From contig NZ_CABHOU010000021.1 in NCBI RefSeq assembly GCF_902168175.1, forward strand, positions 1 to 64,000: DNA of 64,000 nt, given 5' to 3'. Positions 42,303-52,200 of this stretch are shown here, piece after piece; position 1 is the stretch's first letter, and every line of letters starts with the position of its first letter. The stretch comes from an uncultured Chitinophaga sp. Its GTDB lineage: Bacteria; Bacteroidota; Bacteroidia; Chitinophagales; Chitinophagaceae. The position numbers were made by a program, and so were the translations under genes. The notes beneath the pieces are model-generated. The model was not told the DNA's origin and made no database searches. It saw only the letters and a list, made by a program, of their open reading frames with translations.

Positions 42303-45300
42303 ATGACAATTCCCGGGAAATCCGACCCTGATACCTATTACCAGAATGAGCATGAATGGTTTAATGCCATTATCAGAGGTCAGTCGGAGATCATTGAGAT
42401 GATTACCAGGGGCGACGACCTGGATATTATTCTTTCGGCGATTGCCTTATTGGTGGAGAAAAACAGTGATCAACAACCTTATGCGTCCATCCTGTTGGCA
42501 GGGCCTGAAGGTAAAAGCCTTCTGCACGGCGCCGCACCCAGTTTACCAACATCATTCAGCACACTTATTACCGGCCTGCCTGTAGCAGACGGACATGGCA
42601 GTTGCGGTACGGCGGCTTTCTTTAAAACGCCCGTTGTGATAGAAGATACTGCTACTGATCCCCGCTGCGCACTGTACCGCGATGTGGCGGACTACTTCGG
42701 CCTCCGGGCCAGCTGGAGTACGCCGCTACTATCACGAAAAGGTGCGTTACTCGGCACTTTTGCCATCTACTATAAAACAAAAACAACACCCTCCCAGCGC
42801 GACCAGGAAATAGTAAGACTGCTTAGCAGTACGACTATACTGGCCATCGAATACATGTTGGCCGATGCCGAACGTAACCGGCTGCTGGAATTGCAGCAAA
42901 AGGCCGAACAAAAGGCAACTTCTGCCGAGCACTTGTCGCAAATGGCGGCTGCGTCATCGCAGGTGGGTACGTTTTTTATTAACCTGCATAGTCCGAATGA
43001 AATAAAGTATTCCGACCTGCTCTCGGTTATACTAACCGGCGAGGTAATGCCCTCCGTAACCCGCGACCTGTTCGTTAAACATATACACCCTGAAGATGCA
43101 CACCTGCGGGAACGGGCGTACGAACAGGCCTCCGTTACCGGCAAACTGGATTACGAGGCGCGTTTCATATGGAACAACGGTACCATACGCTGGGTAAGAG
43201 CCCTTGGCGGGTATTATTACGATCAGCATGGTACGCCCCTTACCTTTTCGGGTACGGTGCGCGACATCACAGACGAAAAACAACGCGAGGCAGATATACA
43301 GGCATTGCAAAGCCGCTTCCAGTCCATCTTCCAACATGCCTCACTGGGCATTGCGTTAACGGACCTGCAGGGTAGCTATACCCTGGTAAATGAGGCCTAT
43401 ACGAAAATCGTGGGGTACTCGGCCACGGAATTATATGGGATGAAAATGGTGGATATTAGTCACCCCGACGACTGGGCCCGTAAGGAAGCCATGTTGAAAG
43501 AATTTTCCGGCGGCAGCAGGAACGATTTTGAGATCGAAAAACGATATACGCATAAAAACGGGCAGATCGTTTGGGTACGCAACAACGTATCGCTACTGCA
43601 CGACCAGGAAGGCCGGCCCGCTAACATTATCATCATTACGGAAGATATTACCTCACAGCTGGAGTGGAAACAGGAACAGCAGAAGCTGCGCAAGCTGGTG
43701 GATAATAGTGTAGACCTGATGTCGATACTGGGACTCAACGGGAAAAACACCTACCTGAACAAAGCCGGTATGGAAATGCTTGGGTTTGATACACAGGAAC
43801 AGGTGTACAATACGCCATTAAGCGAACTACATTCCGCCGAAGACTTCAGGAAGGTAGAGGACGAGGTACTACCTGCCATTATGGAACACGGTCGCTGGTC
43901 AGGCACCATGATCGTACGTAATCTTAAAACCGGTGAACGTTTCCCTGTATACAATAATACCACCCGCATAGACCACCCGATAACCGGCATGCCATTGGCC
44001 ATAGGTGCCGTAATGCGCGATATGCGGCCAGAACTGAAGGCACAGAAAGAGCAGCAGAAGCTGATCGCCCTGCTGGAAAAGAGTTCCGACTTTGTGAGTT
44101 TGTCCGACATCAACGACAACGTGTACTATGTGAACGAAGCCGGAAGGCGTATGCTGGGCATAGAAAGCGAAGAAGAATTGCTTCGCCACAACAGCGTTTA
44201 CCTCGTGGAGGGAGAACAGGAGAAACTAAAACAGGATGTGAACATGCAGCTTTACCAGCAAGGACGCTGGTCCGGCGAAATACTATATAAACATTTTAAA
44301 AGCGGGGAACCTATTCCCGTATACGCCAACTCCATGATGGTGTACGACGAGATCAGCGGCGAGCCTATAGGCCGCGCCACCATATCGCGCGACCTGCGTC
44401 AGGAAAAGGCGTTTAACAAAGCCATTACCGAAAGCGAACAGCGCTTCCGCAGCATGATAGAACAGGCCCCTGTAGCAATGGGCGTGTTAAAGGGCTACGA
44501 TATGCTGGTAGAAACAGCCAATGATGAATTGCTCGAAGTATGGGGCAAAGACCGTAGTGCAGTAGGCAAACCCATGCTGGAAGCCCTGCCTGAAATAGCC
44601 AACCAGGGATTTCCGGAGTTGATAACGCAGGTATACGAAACCGGTATACCACATTACGGCTACGAAACAATGGCCCGGCTGGTAAGAAACGGTGTATTGG
44701 AATCGCGCTACTTCAATTTCATTTATGCTCCCTTCCGCGAAGGAGGCGAAATAACAGGTGTACAGCTTGTAGCACTCGAAGTAACCGAACAGGTAAAAGC
44801 TAAAAAAGAACTGGAGGCCAGTGAAGAACGTTTCCGCAGCTTCATCACCGCCGCCCCTACCCCAATTGGCGTTTATATCGGCAGGGAAATGCGTATTCAA
44901 ACCGTAAACGAATCGATACTAAAAACCTGGGACAAGACAGCAGCGGACGTATTGGGTAAAACCTTCCGGGAAGCAATGCCCGAACTGGAAGGACAACCTT
45001 TCTTTGACCTGCTCGATAAAGTATATACCACCGGCGTGCCGTACATCGCGAATGAACAACGGGTAGACCTGTTTGTGGACAAGCGCATGCAGACCTTTTA
45101 TTTCAACTTCATTTACAAACCTTTGCTTAACGCCAGTGGCGAAGTATATGGCATTATCAATACTGCTGCAGATGTTACGGAAATAGTGCTGGCCCGGGAA
45201 AAAGTAAGGGAAGCGGAAGAGCGGCTGCGGCAGGCGATAGAATCCGCAGAAATGGCCACCTGGAGCATCGACCTGCAAACCGGGGAAGTAAACTATTCGC

Positions 45301-46370
45301 AACGGGCACGGGAATGGTACGGTTTCGAGGGCGAAACGATCAATAGCCAGGAAGGCTTTAACGCTATCCATGAAGAAGATCGGGAAAGAGCCTTATCCCG
45401 CATGCAAAGAGCCATTGGCAACGAATGGGGCGGTTTGTACGAAGACGAATACCGTGTGGTAGGCATGAAACAAAACCAGCTGCGCACCCTCCGTATGTCG
45501 GGCAGGGTAATATACAGTGAAGCCGGCGAACCTATGCTGCTTACAGGCATTGTACACGATATTACCCGGCAGAAAATGCAGGAACAGGAACTGGAGAACA
45601 TAGTACAGCAACGTACCCGTGAACTGCAACTGGCCAACATCCAGCTGAAACAAACCAATGAAGAACTGGAACAATACGCGTACGTAGCCTCACACGATTT
45701 GCAGGAACCTTTGCGGAAGATCCGTATGTTCTCAAGCATGTTAAACGATTGCGAGGACTTGCACGACAATCAGTACGTACAAAAATATCTCGATAAAATA
45801 GGCGCATCGGCTGCGCGAATGAGCCTGCTGATTAAAGACCTGCTCGACTTTTCGCGTGTGAACATTAAGGAAAAACTGTTTACCAGCGTGAGCCTGGATA
45901 AGATAGTGAGCAGTGTGGAACAGGATTTTGAATTGCTGATACAACAGAAGGAAGCGGTGATTACGAAGGAGCCCCTGCCCATAATAGAGGCCATTCCATT
46001 GCAGATGAACCAGTTGTTCTACAACCTGCTGGGCAATGCACTCAAATTCACGAAAGCAGGCGAAGCGCCGCGGGTTACGATTACCTGTGTACCCGCAGAT
46101 AAAGAACTGCTGAAAACGTATAACAAAACACCGGATAAAATTTGGTACCATATCACGATTACCGACCAGGGTATTGGCTTTGATTCATTCCTGAAAGAAA
46201 AGATATTCGTGATTTTCCAGCGGCTTAACACCCGTGAGCAATATGAAGGCACGGGTATTGGCCTGGCGCTTTGCCGTAAAATAGTACTCTCCCATGGCGG
46301 TTATTTGTGGGCTGAGGGCGAACTGGGACGAGGCGCGCAATTTCATATCTTATTACCTGCATTACAGTAA
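42303..46370 (+). CDS. Soluble multi-sensor histidine kinase (GAF + seven PAS)
   Basis: The 1355-residue protein has no membrane helix or signal, so it is cytoplasmic. A GAF domain spans about 30-185 (DLDIILSAIALLVEKNSDQQP, GHGSCGTAAFFKTPVVI). Seven PAS/PAC units follow, at about 210-325, 330-455, 460-580, 585-705, 710-840, 845-970 and 975-1100, several ending in the PAC phrase (GTVRDITDEKQ, IITEDITSQ, GIVHDITRQK). A coiled coil leads to HisKA (YVASHDLQEPLRKIRMF, phospho-histidine about 1130) and HATPase (QLFYNLLGNALKFTK; ITDQGIGFD; GTGIGLALCRKIV). No receiver domain or adjacent response regulator is present. The DUF6526 gene follows 21 bases later and may be co-transcribed. Ligands are unknown. 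Confidence 0.92.
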   Translation: MTIPGKSDPDTYYQNEHEWFNAIIRGQSEIIEMITRGDDLDIILSAIALLVEKNSDQQPYASILLAGPEGKSLLHGAAPSLPTSFSTLITGLPVADGHGSCGTAAFFKTPVVIEDTATDPRCALYRDVADYFGLRASWSTPLLSRKGALLGTFAIYYKTKTTPSQRDQEIVRLLSSTTILAIEYMLADAERNRLLELQQKAEQKATSAEHLSQMAAASSQVGTFFINLHSPNEIKYSDLLSVILTGEVMPSVTRDLFVKHIHPEDAHLRERAYEQASVTGKLDYEARFIWNNGTIRWVRALGGYYYDQHGTPLTFSGTVRDITDEKQREADIQALQSRFQSIFQHASLGIALTDLQGSYTLVNEAYTKIVGYSATELYGMKMVDISHPDDWARKEAMLKEFSGGSRNDFEIEKRYTHKNGQIVWVRNNVSLLHDQEGRPANIIIITEDITSQLEWKQEQQKLRKLVDNSVDLMSILGLNGKNTYLNKAGMEMLGFDTQEQVYNTPLSELHSAEDFRKVEDEVLPAIMEHGRWSGTMIVRNLKTGERFPVYNNTTRIDHPITGMPLAIGAVMRDMRPELKAQKEQQKLIALLEKSSDFVSLSDINDNVYYVNEAGRRMLGIESEEELLRHNSVYLVEGEQEKLKQDVNMQLYQQGRWSGEILYKHFKSGEPIPVYANSMMVYDEISGEPIGRATISRDLRQEKAFNKAITESEQRFRSMIEQAPVAMGVLKGYDMLVETANDELLEVWGKDRSAVGKPMLEALPEIANQGFPELITQVYETGIPHYGYETMARLVRNGVLESRYFNFIYAPFREGGEITGVQLVALEVTEQVKAKKELEASEERFRSFITAAPTPIGVYIGREMRIQTVNESILKTWDKTAADVLGKTFREAMPELEGQPFFDLLDKVYTTGVPYIANEQRVDLFVDKRMQTFYFNFIYKPLLNASGEVYGIINTAADVTEIVLAREKVREAEERLRQAIESAEMATWSIDLQTGEVNYSQRAREWYGFEGETINSQEGFNAIHEEDRERALSRMQRAIGNEWGGLYEDEYRVVGMKQNQLRTLRMSGRVIYSEAGEPMLLTGIVHDITRQKMQEQELENIVQQRTRELQLANIQLKQTNEELEQYAYVASHDLQEPLRKIRMFSSMLNDCEDLHDNQYVQKYLDKIGASAARMSLLIKDLLDFSRVNIKEKLFTSVSLDKIVSSVEQDFELLIQQKEAVITKEPLPIIEAIPLQMNQLFYNLLGNALKFTKAGEAPRVTITCVPADKELLKTYNKTPDKIWYHITITDQGIGFDSFLKEKIFVIFQRLNTREQYEGTGIGLALCRKIVLSHGGYLWAEGELGRGAQFHILLPALQ

Positions 46371-46391
46371 ATAAATCTTAACTATTCGAAT

Positions 46392-46823
46392 ATGCAACAG
46401 CAACAATACAGCAACCATGTACGTTTTTACCCACCGCATCACTTTGTGTTTTACCCCGTAGTATTAGCCGGCACAACATTCGCTGTGTTCCGTTATTTCC
46501 GTGAAGGCGGGCTGGAATGGTTGTTTGTGGCGTCACTGTTTATCATATGCGGCTGGTTATCGTTCATGCTGCGGCAGCATTATGCGCTTACGCTGCAAGA
46601 CAGGATCGTGAGGCAGGAAGTACGTTTCCGTTATTATACGCTTACCCAAACCCGCTTCGAAGTGCTGGAACCACAACTGTCGTTATCGCAGGTGCTGGCG
46701 TTACGTTTCGCATCAGACCTGGAGTTACCGGGACTGGTATCGCGGGCTATTGCGGAGAAGTTGTCGGCCGACGAGATTAAGAAAGCAATTAAACAGTGGC
46801 AGGGGGATTATATGCGGGTGTAG
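46392..46823 (+). CDS. DUF6526 membrane protein
   Basis: The 143-residue protein starts with the family-like NHVRFYPPHHFVFYPVVLAG and has two membrane helices (about 19-34 and 43-61). A cytoplasmic, charged second half follows (LTLQDRIVRQEVRFRYYTLT, then LELPGLVSRAIAEKLSADEIKKAIKQWQGDYMRV). This matches DUF6526, a Bacteroidota protein of unknown function. The C-terminal half is helical and resembles a folded adaptor. It lies 21 bases after the multi-PAS kinase on the same strand, so an operon is likely, but the two functions cannot be linked from sequence alone. Confidence 0.8.
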   Translation: MQQQQYSNHVRFYPPHHFVFYPVVLAGTTFAVFRYFREGGLEWLFVASLFIICGWLSFMLRQHYALTLQDRIVRQEVRFRYYTLTQTRFEVLEPQLSLSQVLALRFASDLELPGLVSRAIAEKLSADEIKKAIKQWQGDYMRV

Positions 46824-46981
46824 ATCCAGGTGTCTTTAACCCATGGTTTGCGTTCCCTGATCAAAAAGCAATATAAGTGGCTGCCGCAAAGGCTTTGCCT
46901 GAAGAAAAATACCGCGATAATTAAAGTGATATGGGCAGGATGTGATAAAATGATTACCATACTCACCCGCAGGATACAAAA

Positions 46982-47010
46982 AAAGGCCGCACGAAGCGGC
47001 CTTTCTCTTT
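46982..47010. terminator. Bidirectional terminator between the DUF6526 and second susD genes
   Basis: The stem aaaggccgc / gcggccttt with a 5-base loop (acgaa) has T-rich tails on both strands. It lies between convergent genes and can serve both. Confidence 0.8.
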
Positions 47011-47037
47011 TCTCCATTTTATTAATCAAAAATCAGT

Positions 47038-48426
47038 TTATTGAACGTCCCACCATACACGGCTGGTGAGGGTAACGCCAGCCTGCTGGGCCTGTTCGTT
47101 ACTCTGAGTTTCCGACTCGGGATACAGCAGCCTGCGGGGAATGTCCGACAGTGCGCCATCAACTTTTGTAAGGGCGGGGAAGCCGGTACGTCTCCAGTCG
47201 TTAAAAGTTTCCAGGTTCAGGAAGTTGGCCACCGCCTTTTCTTCGATGATACGCTGAATGCCGTTAACTGCTGTAAGCGGGCGGCTGGCTACATAAGCCA
47301 AAGCAGCCACCGAAGTAGTATCGATACCCAGTTTGTGCAGATGCGAATTAATACCAGAAACATAGATGGGCTGTGCTGCAGCGAAGCCAGATTTACGGAA
47401 CACCGCTTCTGCCTTCAGGAATATCGCCTCCGAGTTGTTGAATATGTAATTAGACGATGCGGCTGCGCCGTAGAAGTCGCCCAAGTACGAGTAATTGAGC
47501 AGGCTGCCGCTGGGTGGCGTACCTACTCTCCTGCCCACATAAGTACCACTGTTCACTGCAGGTTTTACCATTTTAGACAAACGGGGATCTAATCTGCCCT
47601 TCAGTGTTTCCACGATTGTTTCGTTCAGCACGTAAGTAGTAACAGGCAGGAAGGTATAATACCAGATGTTTTCTGTAGAAGCATTGCCCTCGTAAGTAAA
47701 CTTCCAGTCGTCCGTATTGGCCGTCATACCATTCTGTAACGCAGCCAGTGCGCTATCCGACTGTACAGCAGCAGTGTAACCGGGTGCTTTGGTAAGGTGC
47801 ATGAAATAACGGGCTTTTAAAGAGTAGGCCAGTTTTCTCCAGGCAACCATATCTCCCTTATAGAAATAATCATCAGAACCTGGTTTAACACCTGCATTCT
47901 TCGAGATATCCACCAACGCATTATTCAGCAGCGACTGGATGGTTTTATAAATCTCTTCCTGTGAATCGTATGCTACAAGAAAGTTGTTCTTATCAAAAGC
48001 CTTTGAGTAGGGAATATCGCCCCAAAGGTCGGTAGCGTTACCTAATACATAAGCCGACAGTATCTTTGCAACCGCCGCATAGTTCCAGCTTTCAGTAGCT
48101 TCCGCTTTCTGGTTCAGGATTTTCAGGTTGTTGAGGCAGGTAACATAGTACATCGTCCAGTCGCCATTCACATCCGCATTAAACAACTGGTAGTTCGCTA
48201 TTCCAGGGTTAGCCTGGTTAGGCGCTATGTTTTGCAGATAGTTATGGATGAGCAGTGCGCTGAAACCACCAGCTATGTTATCCGAAATATTCATCTCGAT
48301 GGGCGATAACAGCAGCGAGGGCTGCACATCGGTAGGATTGTTAGGGTCCTTATTTACATCGAGAAACTTTTTACACCCACCTAACAGCAGTGCAGATATC
48401 GATAAAAGAGCAATTACTTTTTTCAT
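47038..48426 (-). CDS. SusD/RagB-family lipoprotein (second pair)
   Basis: The protein has 462 residues from the ATG at 48426 (an upstream TTG two codons earlier is less likely), with a lipoprotein signal MKKVIALLSISALLLGGC (cysteine 18). The opening KKFLDVNKDPNNPTDVQPSLLLSP and the segment YFMHLTKAP belong to the SusD-like_2 subgroup. It forms the lid of the SusC transporter encoded 24 bases upstream. No glycoside hydrolase, sulphatase or peptidase gene lies near, so the ligand is unknown and may not be a glycan. A bidirectional terminator follows. Confidence 0.93.
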   Translation of the reverse strand: MKKVIALLSISALLLGGCKKFLDVNKDPNNPTDVQPSLLLSPIEMNISDNIAGGFSALLIHNYLQNIAPNQANPGIANYQLFNADVNGDWTMYYVTCLNNLKILNQKAEATESWNYAAVAKILSAYVLGNATDLWGDIPYSKAFDKNNFLVAYDSQEEIYKTIQSLLNNALVDISKNAGVKPGSDDYFYKGDMVAWRKLAYSLKARYFMHLTKAPGYTAAVQSDSALAALQNGMTANTDDWKFTYEGNASTENIWYYTFLPVTTYVLNETIVETLKGRLDPRLSKMVKPAVNSGTYVGRRVGTPPSGSLLNYSYLGDFYGAAASSNYIFNNSEAIFLKAEAVFRKSGFAAAQPIYVSGINSHLHKLGIDTTSVAALAYVASRPLTAVNGIQRIIEEKAVANFLNLETFNDWRRTGFPALTKVDGALSDIPRRLLYPESETQSNEQAQQAGVTLTSRVWWDVQ

Positions 48427-48449
48427 GTTCAATAAGTTTTGTGGTACGA

Positions 48450-51400
48450 TTAAAAACCAATCCTGAGCGCTACGTTAAATGAACGGGAAGTAGGCGTGGT
48501 GAACGCGTAAATCGACTGCGCACCGTTGCCTGTTCCATAAGAACTAACTTCCGGATCGGCGCCATCAAAATTGGGAGCATGTATCCACAGGTTCCTGCCG
48601 GTTACAGACAGAGAAGCAGATTTAAATGGTGTTCTTGACAACACAGATGGTTTCATATCGTATGCAAGCGTTAACTGGCGCAGTTTGATGAAAGAGCCAT
48701 CCTGGATGGTGCTTTCGTACTGCCTGCTCTGCCAGTAAGTTTGCCCGTCAACCGTTACCGTATTAGGTTTATTATCCACCTCGCTGATACCTTCAATTAC
48801 CATAGGACCACGTTTTTCGGTAGCTTTTACCGTACCGTAAGTGTAGCCGTATGCGTTTACATCATTCTGTACATCGCCGCCCTGTTTCATATCCAGGAAG
48901 AAGCTGAACGTAAACTGTTTGTAAGTAAACACGTTATTGAGGCCCGCCATGAAATCGGGGTTTGCGTCGCCCACAATGCCCTGGGTTGGATCTACCACAG
49001 GCAAACCTGCAGCGGAAATCAGCACCTGGCCATCTGCGTTACGTTTGTAGCGGTTACCATAAAATATATTGTAAGGCTGACCTACGATCAGGCGGCCCAG
49101 CTGGTTGATGCCCGGGGCAAGCGCCAGTACTTCATTGCGCAGGCGGCTGAAGCTGAGCGTTGTTCTCCAGTTAAAGTTTTTATTCTTCACCGGTATGGCA
49201 CTCAGTAATATTTCAATACCCTTGTTCTCAATTTCAGCACTGTTGATGGTGGTACCAGTGTAACCAGTAGCGCTGGAAATCAGCGCACCAGGAATAATAC
49301 CATTCACCGATTTACGCTGGAAGTAAGAACCTTCGAAAGTGATACGGTCTTTCAGGAAGTTCAGTTCCAAACCAGCTTCGTATTCGTTCAGCCTTTCGTT
49401 GGTGAGGTTAGGATTACCCAATGTTGTGCTTAACAGGAAGCCCGACTGGCCCTGGAAAGGGAACTCGAAGTAACCGGCATTGGTGTTTCGGCCTGCCCTT
49501 ACGTAGGGGGTGTTAAGGGCGTAAGGTCCTACCCCATCGTTACCCACGGTAGCGTAAGACAGACGGAGTTTACCGAAGTTCAGCACACTCCTGGCGCCTT
49601 CACCCAGCAATTCAGAAAACACAAAGCTGGTAGCCACAGAACCGTATGGATAAAACTGTTTATCAGAAGCCAGTACCGAGCTGCCATCGTAACGGCCGGT
49701 AAGCGCCAAACTGATGAAACGGTTGTATTCGATGTTAGCCTGCGCGTAGAAACCTACTTTACGGGTAAGGTAGTTATACTGGCTGGAGCTGAATGTGCTG
49801 GCACCGGAGATGTTGTTGAAGTCATCGATCGTAAGACCAGTACCAGTAGTATTCATCGCATTGCTGTACGAAGAGAAGATGTTATTACCTACCAGTGCGT
49901 TCACATTAAACTTACCGAAGCTGTTGTTAGTGCTTATGATCAGGTCGTTGTTAAACTGGCGGAAGTTGGTGTTGATGTGGTGAACCTGTCCGGTAAGACC
50001 GATCTGCGGACTTGGACGTTCTGTATATTTCACTTCCTCCATGTATAAATCCGCACCCAGTCTTTCCGTGATGGTTAACCATTTTGTGGGTGTAGCGTTC
50101 AATGTATATACCGGGATGAACCTGTTCACCTTATCGTTGTTTTCGATATTGTTGATGGTCCACTCAGGCATGTTACGGGAGAAGCGGTAGCCACGCTGCG
50201 TACCATCAGGATTGAGGATAGGGAAAGGATTCCAGGAAACGGGCTGGCCGTACAATACGAACAACGGGCCGTTGCTGGCGCCTTCCGGCAGCCTGTTTTG
50301 TTCAGAGTTGGCGTAGTTAAGCTGGAAAGTAGAGTTGAAATACTTACCCATCTTAGTATTATACTTCACGAAAACAGAGTGCCTTTTGAAGAAGTTCTCA
50401 GGCATTACGCTTTTCTGGTCGAAGTAAGAATAGCTGGCGAAGTAACTCGAATTTGCATTACCCCCATCTACAGAAATATTACTGTTAGAGGTGATACCCG
50501 TGCGGAAGAAATCATAAGGATCGTACTTAGTGGCTTTTTTACCGCCCACTGTAAGGGTATCCATTAGTGGCCCCCAGGAAAGGCTGGATTTCTGTGTATC
50601 ACCATCATAGTAAACACCACCCGTACCTTGCGCATACTTGGTTTGTCTTTCTGGCAACCATGGCTTTTCGAACGAAAGTTCAGAGCCCAGGGTTACAGAA
50701 GGCGCCCTGTCCGCACCATTTTTAGTGGTGATCAGCACTACACCTCTTGCACCGGCAGAACCATATAAAGTAGTAGCCGCAGCGCCTTTCAGTACGCTGA
50801 TGCTCTCGATGTTAGCCGGATCGATATCCACGATACGGTTACTACCAGAACCAGCGGCAATCTGACCGGTTTCGTCGTTGTTAACGGGAACACCGTCTAC
50901 CACGAACAGTGCCTGGTTGCTACCGTTTACAGAGGTATTACCCCTGATAACGATAGAGGCCGAAGCACCCGCAGTTCCCGAAGAGCTGGTGATTTGCACA
51001 CCAGGGATTTTACCCGCCAGTGTGTTTACCAGGTTAGGCTCCTTGGTTTTAGCGATTTCTACGCCAGAGAGCTGTTGCGTGCTGTAAGTCAGCGTACGCT
51101 TTTCGCGCTTCACACCCAGGGCCGTTACCACCACATCGGTTAATGAAACAGCGCCTGACAATAAGGTTATATTAAAGTCCGTTCTACCCGCCACAGTAAC
51201 TTCCTGTGCGTCGAACCCAATGCTAGACAGAAGCAGCACGCCATTCTCTCCCACATCCAGTTTAAAAGTGCCATCCGAAGCCGAAACTGTAGCGGCTGTA
51301 CCATTCTTCTCTCTAATCGTAACGCCAGGCACGGGGCTGCCTGTGGCGTCTGTGATCTTTCCCTGCACAGCCCTTTTCTGGGCCATGGCAGCGATCGAAC

Positions 51401-51473
51401 AAAACATCATTAAAAACACTAAAAAACACGGAGCGTATTTTGTTAATGTTGTTGACTTTGGTGACAGTTGCAT
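48450..51473 (-). CDS. SusC/RagA TonB-linked transporter (second pair)
   Basis: The protein has 1007 residues from the ATG at 51473, chosen because MQLSPKSTTLTKYAPCFLVFLMMF then gives an ordinary signal peptide; a reading to 51536 adds 21 odd residues. A regulatory-like domain (VQGKITDATGSPVPGVTI) is followed by plug and signature motifs (LTDVVVTALGVKREKRTLTYS; SVLKGAAATTLYGSAGARGVVLITTKNG) and a barrel ending FNVALRIGF. It imports an unknown ligand with the SusD partner 24 bases downstream. No FecI/FecR pair or hybrid regulator is adjacent, and the 670-base upstream region is non-coding. Confidence 0.95.
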   Translation of the reverse strand: MQLSPKSTTLTKYAPCFLVFLMMFCSIAAMAQKRAVQGKITDATGSPVPGVTIREKNGTAATVSASDGTFKLDVGENGVLLLSSIGFDAQEVTVAGRTDFNITLLSGAVSLTDVVVTALGVKREKRTLTYSTQQLSGVEIAKTKEPNLVNTLAGKIPGVQITSSSGTAGASASIVIRGNTSVNGSNQALFVVDGVPVNNDETGQIAAGSGSNRIVDIDPANIESISVLKGAAATTLYGSAGARGVVLITTKNGADRAPSVTLGSELSFEKPWLPERQTKYAQGTGGVYYDGDTQKSSLSWGPLMDTLTVGGKKATKYDPYDFFRTGITSNSNISVDGGNANSSYFASYSYFDQKSVMPENFFKRHSVFVKYNTKMGKYFNSTFQLNYANSEQNRLPEGASNGPLFVLYGQPVSWNPFPILNPDGTQRGYRFSRNMPEWTINNIENNDKVNRFIPVYTLNATPTKWLTITERLGADLYMEEVKYTERPSPQIGLTGQVHHINTNFRQFNNDLIISTNNSFGKFNVNALVGNNIFSSYSNAMNTTGTGLTIDDFNNISGASTFSSSQYNYLTRKVGFYAQANIEYNRFISLALTGRYDGSSVLASDKQFYPYGSVATSFVFSELLGEGARSVLNFGKLRLSYATVGNDGVGPYALNTPYVRAGRNTNAGYFEFPFQGQSGFLLSTTLGNPNLTNERLNEYEAGLELNFLKDRITFEGSYFQRKSVNGIIPGALISSATGYTGTTINSAEIENKGIEILLSAIPVKNKNFNWRTTLSFSRLRNEVLALAPGINQLGRLIVGQPYNIFYGNRYKRNADGQVLISAAGLPVVDPTQGIVGDANPDFMAGLNNVFTYKQFTFSFFLDMKQGGDVQNDVNAYGYTYGTVKATEKRGPMVIEGISEVDNKPNTVTVDGQTYWQSRQYESTIQDGSFIKLRQLTLAYDMKPSVLSRTPFKSASLSVTGRNLWIHAPNFDGADPEVSSYGTGNGAQSIYAFTTPTSRSFNVALRIGF

Positions 51474-52143
51474 TGCAATTGTGTTTTTAGTAAGGAATAG
51501 TTTGCCAGGCCGGCACAGAGCGCCAGCATCAGTCAATTGGTATTATGTTGAATTGTTAAGGACTTGTTACATACCGCCGGTTATTTATACCGGCAGACGC
51601 TGTTGCGTATTAAAATCGATTATTGGTTTTCCCGGGCGCGGCGCCCTTTTGTTTTAGACTGATTGATTTTGATGATGGTAAGTAATACGAAAGCTATTTC
51701 TCTGACCGAAAACAAAGTCATGTTTCATAAGTGGACGTTATTTAAAATAATAGCATGAACCCTGTTATCCGAAATTAGCATAGATTATCTCATAAAACAC
51801 CTCTCATTTCCCCCTATCGTTTTTTATTAATTGTTCACAAAAAATACCGTTTTCTCTTTCTCATATATACACTTGTCATTTCTACACTCATTAACCTTAC
51901 TCAAAACTATTTTTATTTAGGCTGACTGAGCCAAAATAAATTAACCATTTATATGCAGATATTACCTTTAAACCCCATTATCGGGTTAATTTCTGCTAAC
52001 TGGCGCATTTTAACGATAAAACCGGAAGCATTCACGATGGTGCCAGGCAGCTTGATAAGAAAAGCGTTTCCGCGATTGTTTTGGTGATATAAATGTAGGT
52101 TGATATGGACCAGGGACAAAATATAACTATAAGCGTTACGTAT
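51474..52143. other. AT-rich upstream region of the second susCD pair
   Basis: About 670 bases with no credible gene, markedly AT-rich between 51660 and 51960. It holds the promoter of the minus-strand susC. Candidate AT-rich segments such as atttaaaataatag lie near 51740-51753. No RNA gene or riboswitch is recognised. Confidence 0.4.
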
Positions 52144-52187
52144 ACGCATAAAAAAAGGCTGCGTGACTGCAGCCTTTTTTTATGCGT
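52144..52187. terminator. Bidirectional terminator after the siderophore-type receptor
   Basis: A long imperfect palindrome (acgcataaaaaaaggctgc / gcagccttttttatgcgt, loop about 6) gives A/T tracts on both sides of a GC core. It lies 14 bases after the receptor stop on the minus strand. Confidence 0.85.
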
Positions 52188-52200
52188 AGTATTATATCTT

